A DNA stretch of 17,915 nucleotides from Planctomycetota bacterium (GTDB lineage: Bacteria; Planctomycetota; Planctomycetia; Pirellulales; S012-138): positions 1 through 17,915 of the forward strand of contig JALSGI010000423.1 in assembly GCA_026982835.1 (NCBI GenBank), written 5' to 3'. Positions 17,733 to 17,915 of the stretch are shown piece by piece. The notes under the pieces were generated by a model that made no database searches, had not been told where the DNA came from, and saw only the letters and a program-made list of their open reading frames with translations. The position numbers and the translations under genes are program-made. Every line of letters begins with the position of its first letter. Within the stretch, counting starts at the first letter, position 1.

Positions 17733-17915
17733 ATGCCTTCGCCGGACCCGGAACCAGCCTCCCCGGTCAAACTCCCCCGGCCCAGATGGCCGCTGCGGCT
17801 GGCCGTGTTGCTTGGGGTGTTGGGACTGCTGGCCGCCGTGTGGCTTACCGGCCTGGCCTCCCCCGGAGTAGAACAACTGGGACGGTTCTATCACCTTCTG
17901 CAACAGGCCCAACAC
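17733..17915 (+). CDS. Putative membrane protein, 3'-truncated by window edge
   Basis: An open frame of 61 codons from ATG 17733 to the window end with no stop. The product begins with a short Pro-rich cytosolic-looking stretch (PSPDPEPASPVKLPRPRW) with positive charges, then one hydrophobic helix (about residues 22-43, LRLAVLLGVLGLLAAVWLTGLA), then a polar segment. This layout (basic residues before the helix) fits an N-terminal membrane segment. TAGGA sits close to the start codon. The family is not recognisable from this fragment; a DedA/TVP38-type protein is possible but is only a guess. Confidence 0.5.
   Translation, partial: MPSPDPEPASPVKLPRPRWPLRLAVLLGVLGLLAAVWLTGLASPGVEQLGRFYHLLQQAQH

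Overview
The window is high-GC, gene-dense bacterial chromosome and very probably comes from a planctomycete of the Pirellulales type. The evidence is the gene set: a type I signal peptidase with an outsized insertion, a Tat-exported DUF1501 protein, a Tat-exported Gfo/Idh/MocA oxidoreductase, a planctomycete-style ECF sigma factor, tandem secreted TlpA-like thioredoxins with long helical N-termini, and subfamily-2 PyrF. Most genes are monocistronic or loosely spaced, and only some have a clear Shine-Dalgarno sequence. No phage, plasmid, CRISPR or transposase gene is visible.

Left part (1-6593, all + strand): 3' part of a signal peptidase I gene (its 5' end is outside the window), moeA (molybdenum cofactor), a DUF3592 membrane protein, trpC (tryptophan synthesis, away from other trp genes), and two paralogous secreted thioredoxin-fold proteins. 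The two paralogues are separated by a strong intrinsic terminator, and the first is preceded by a long imperfect inverted repeat.

Middle (6594-10394): uvrA (nucleotide excision repair) and tRNA-Ser(UGA). They are bracketed by two non-coding clusters of 20-nt hairpins. Every hairpin is an 8-bp stem with a 4-nt loop (mostly TGAA or TGAC); stem sequences differ from copy to copy but still pair, and many are followed by CTCGCC. In the right-hand cluster the copies alternate in orientation, as in REP/BIME elements. This is the most distinctive structure in the window.

Right part (10395-17915): a DUF1501 gene (-) divergent from lepA (+) across a region with a large imperfect dyad; a convergent gap; an ECF sigma factor gene (-); a Gfo/Idh/MocA oxidoreductase gene (-) with its own terminator, divergent from pyrF (+); a short MITE-like sequence whose left inverted repeat lies at the pyrF stop codon; and the 5' end of a membrane-protein gene that runs off the window.

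Most genes are housekeeping (protein export and translation, cofactor, tryptophan, pyrimidine, DNA repair). I see no defence or biosynthetic cluster. The novelty lies in the non-coding hairpin families, the MITE-like element and a few lineage-specific protein variants.
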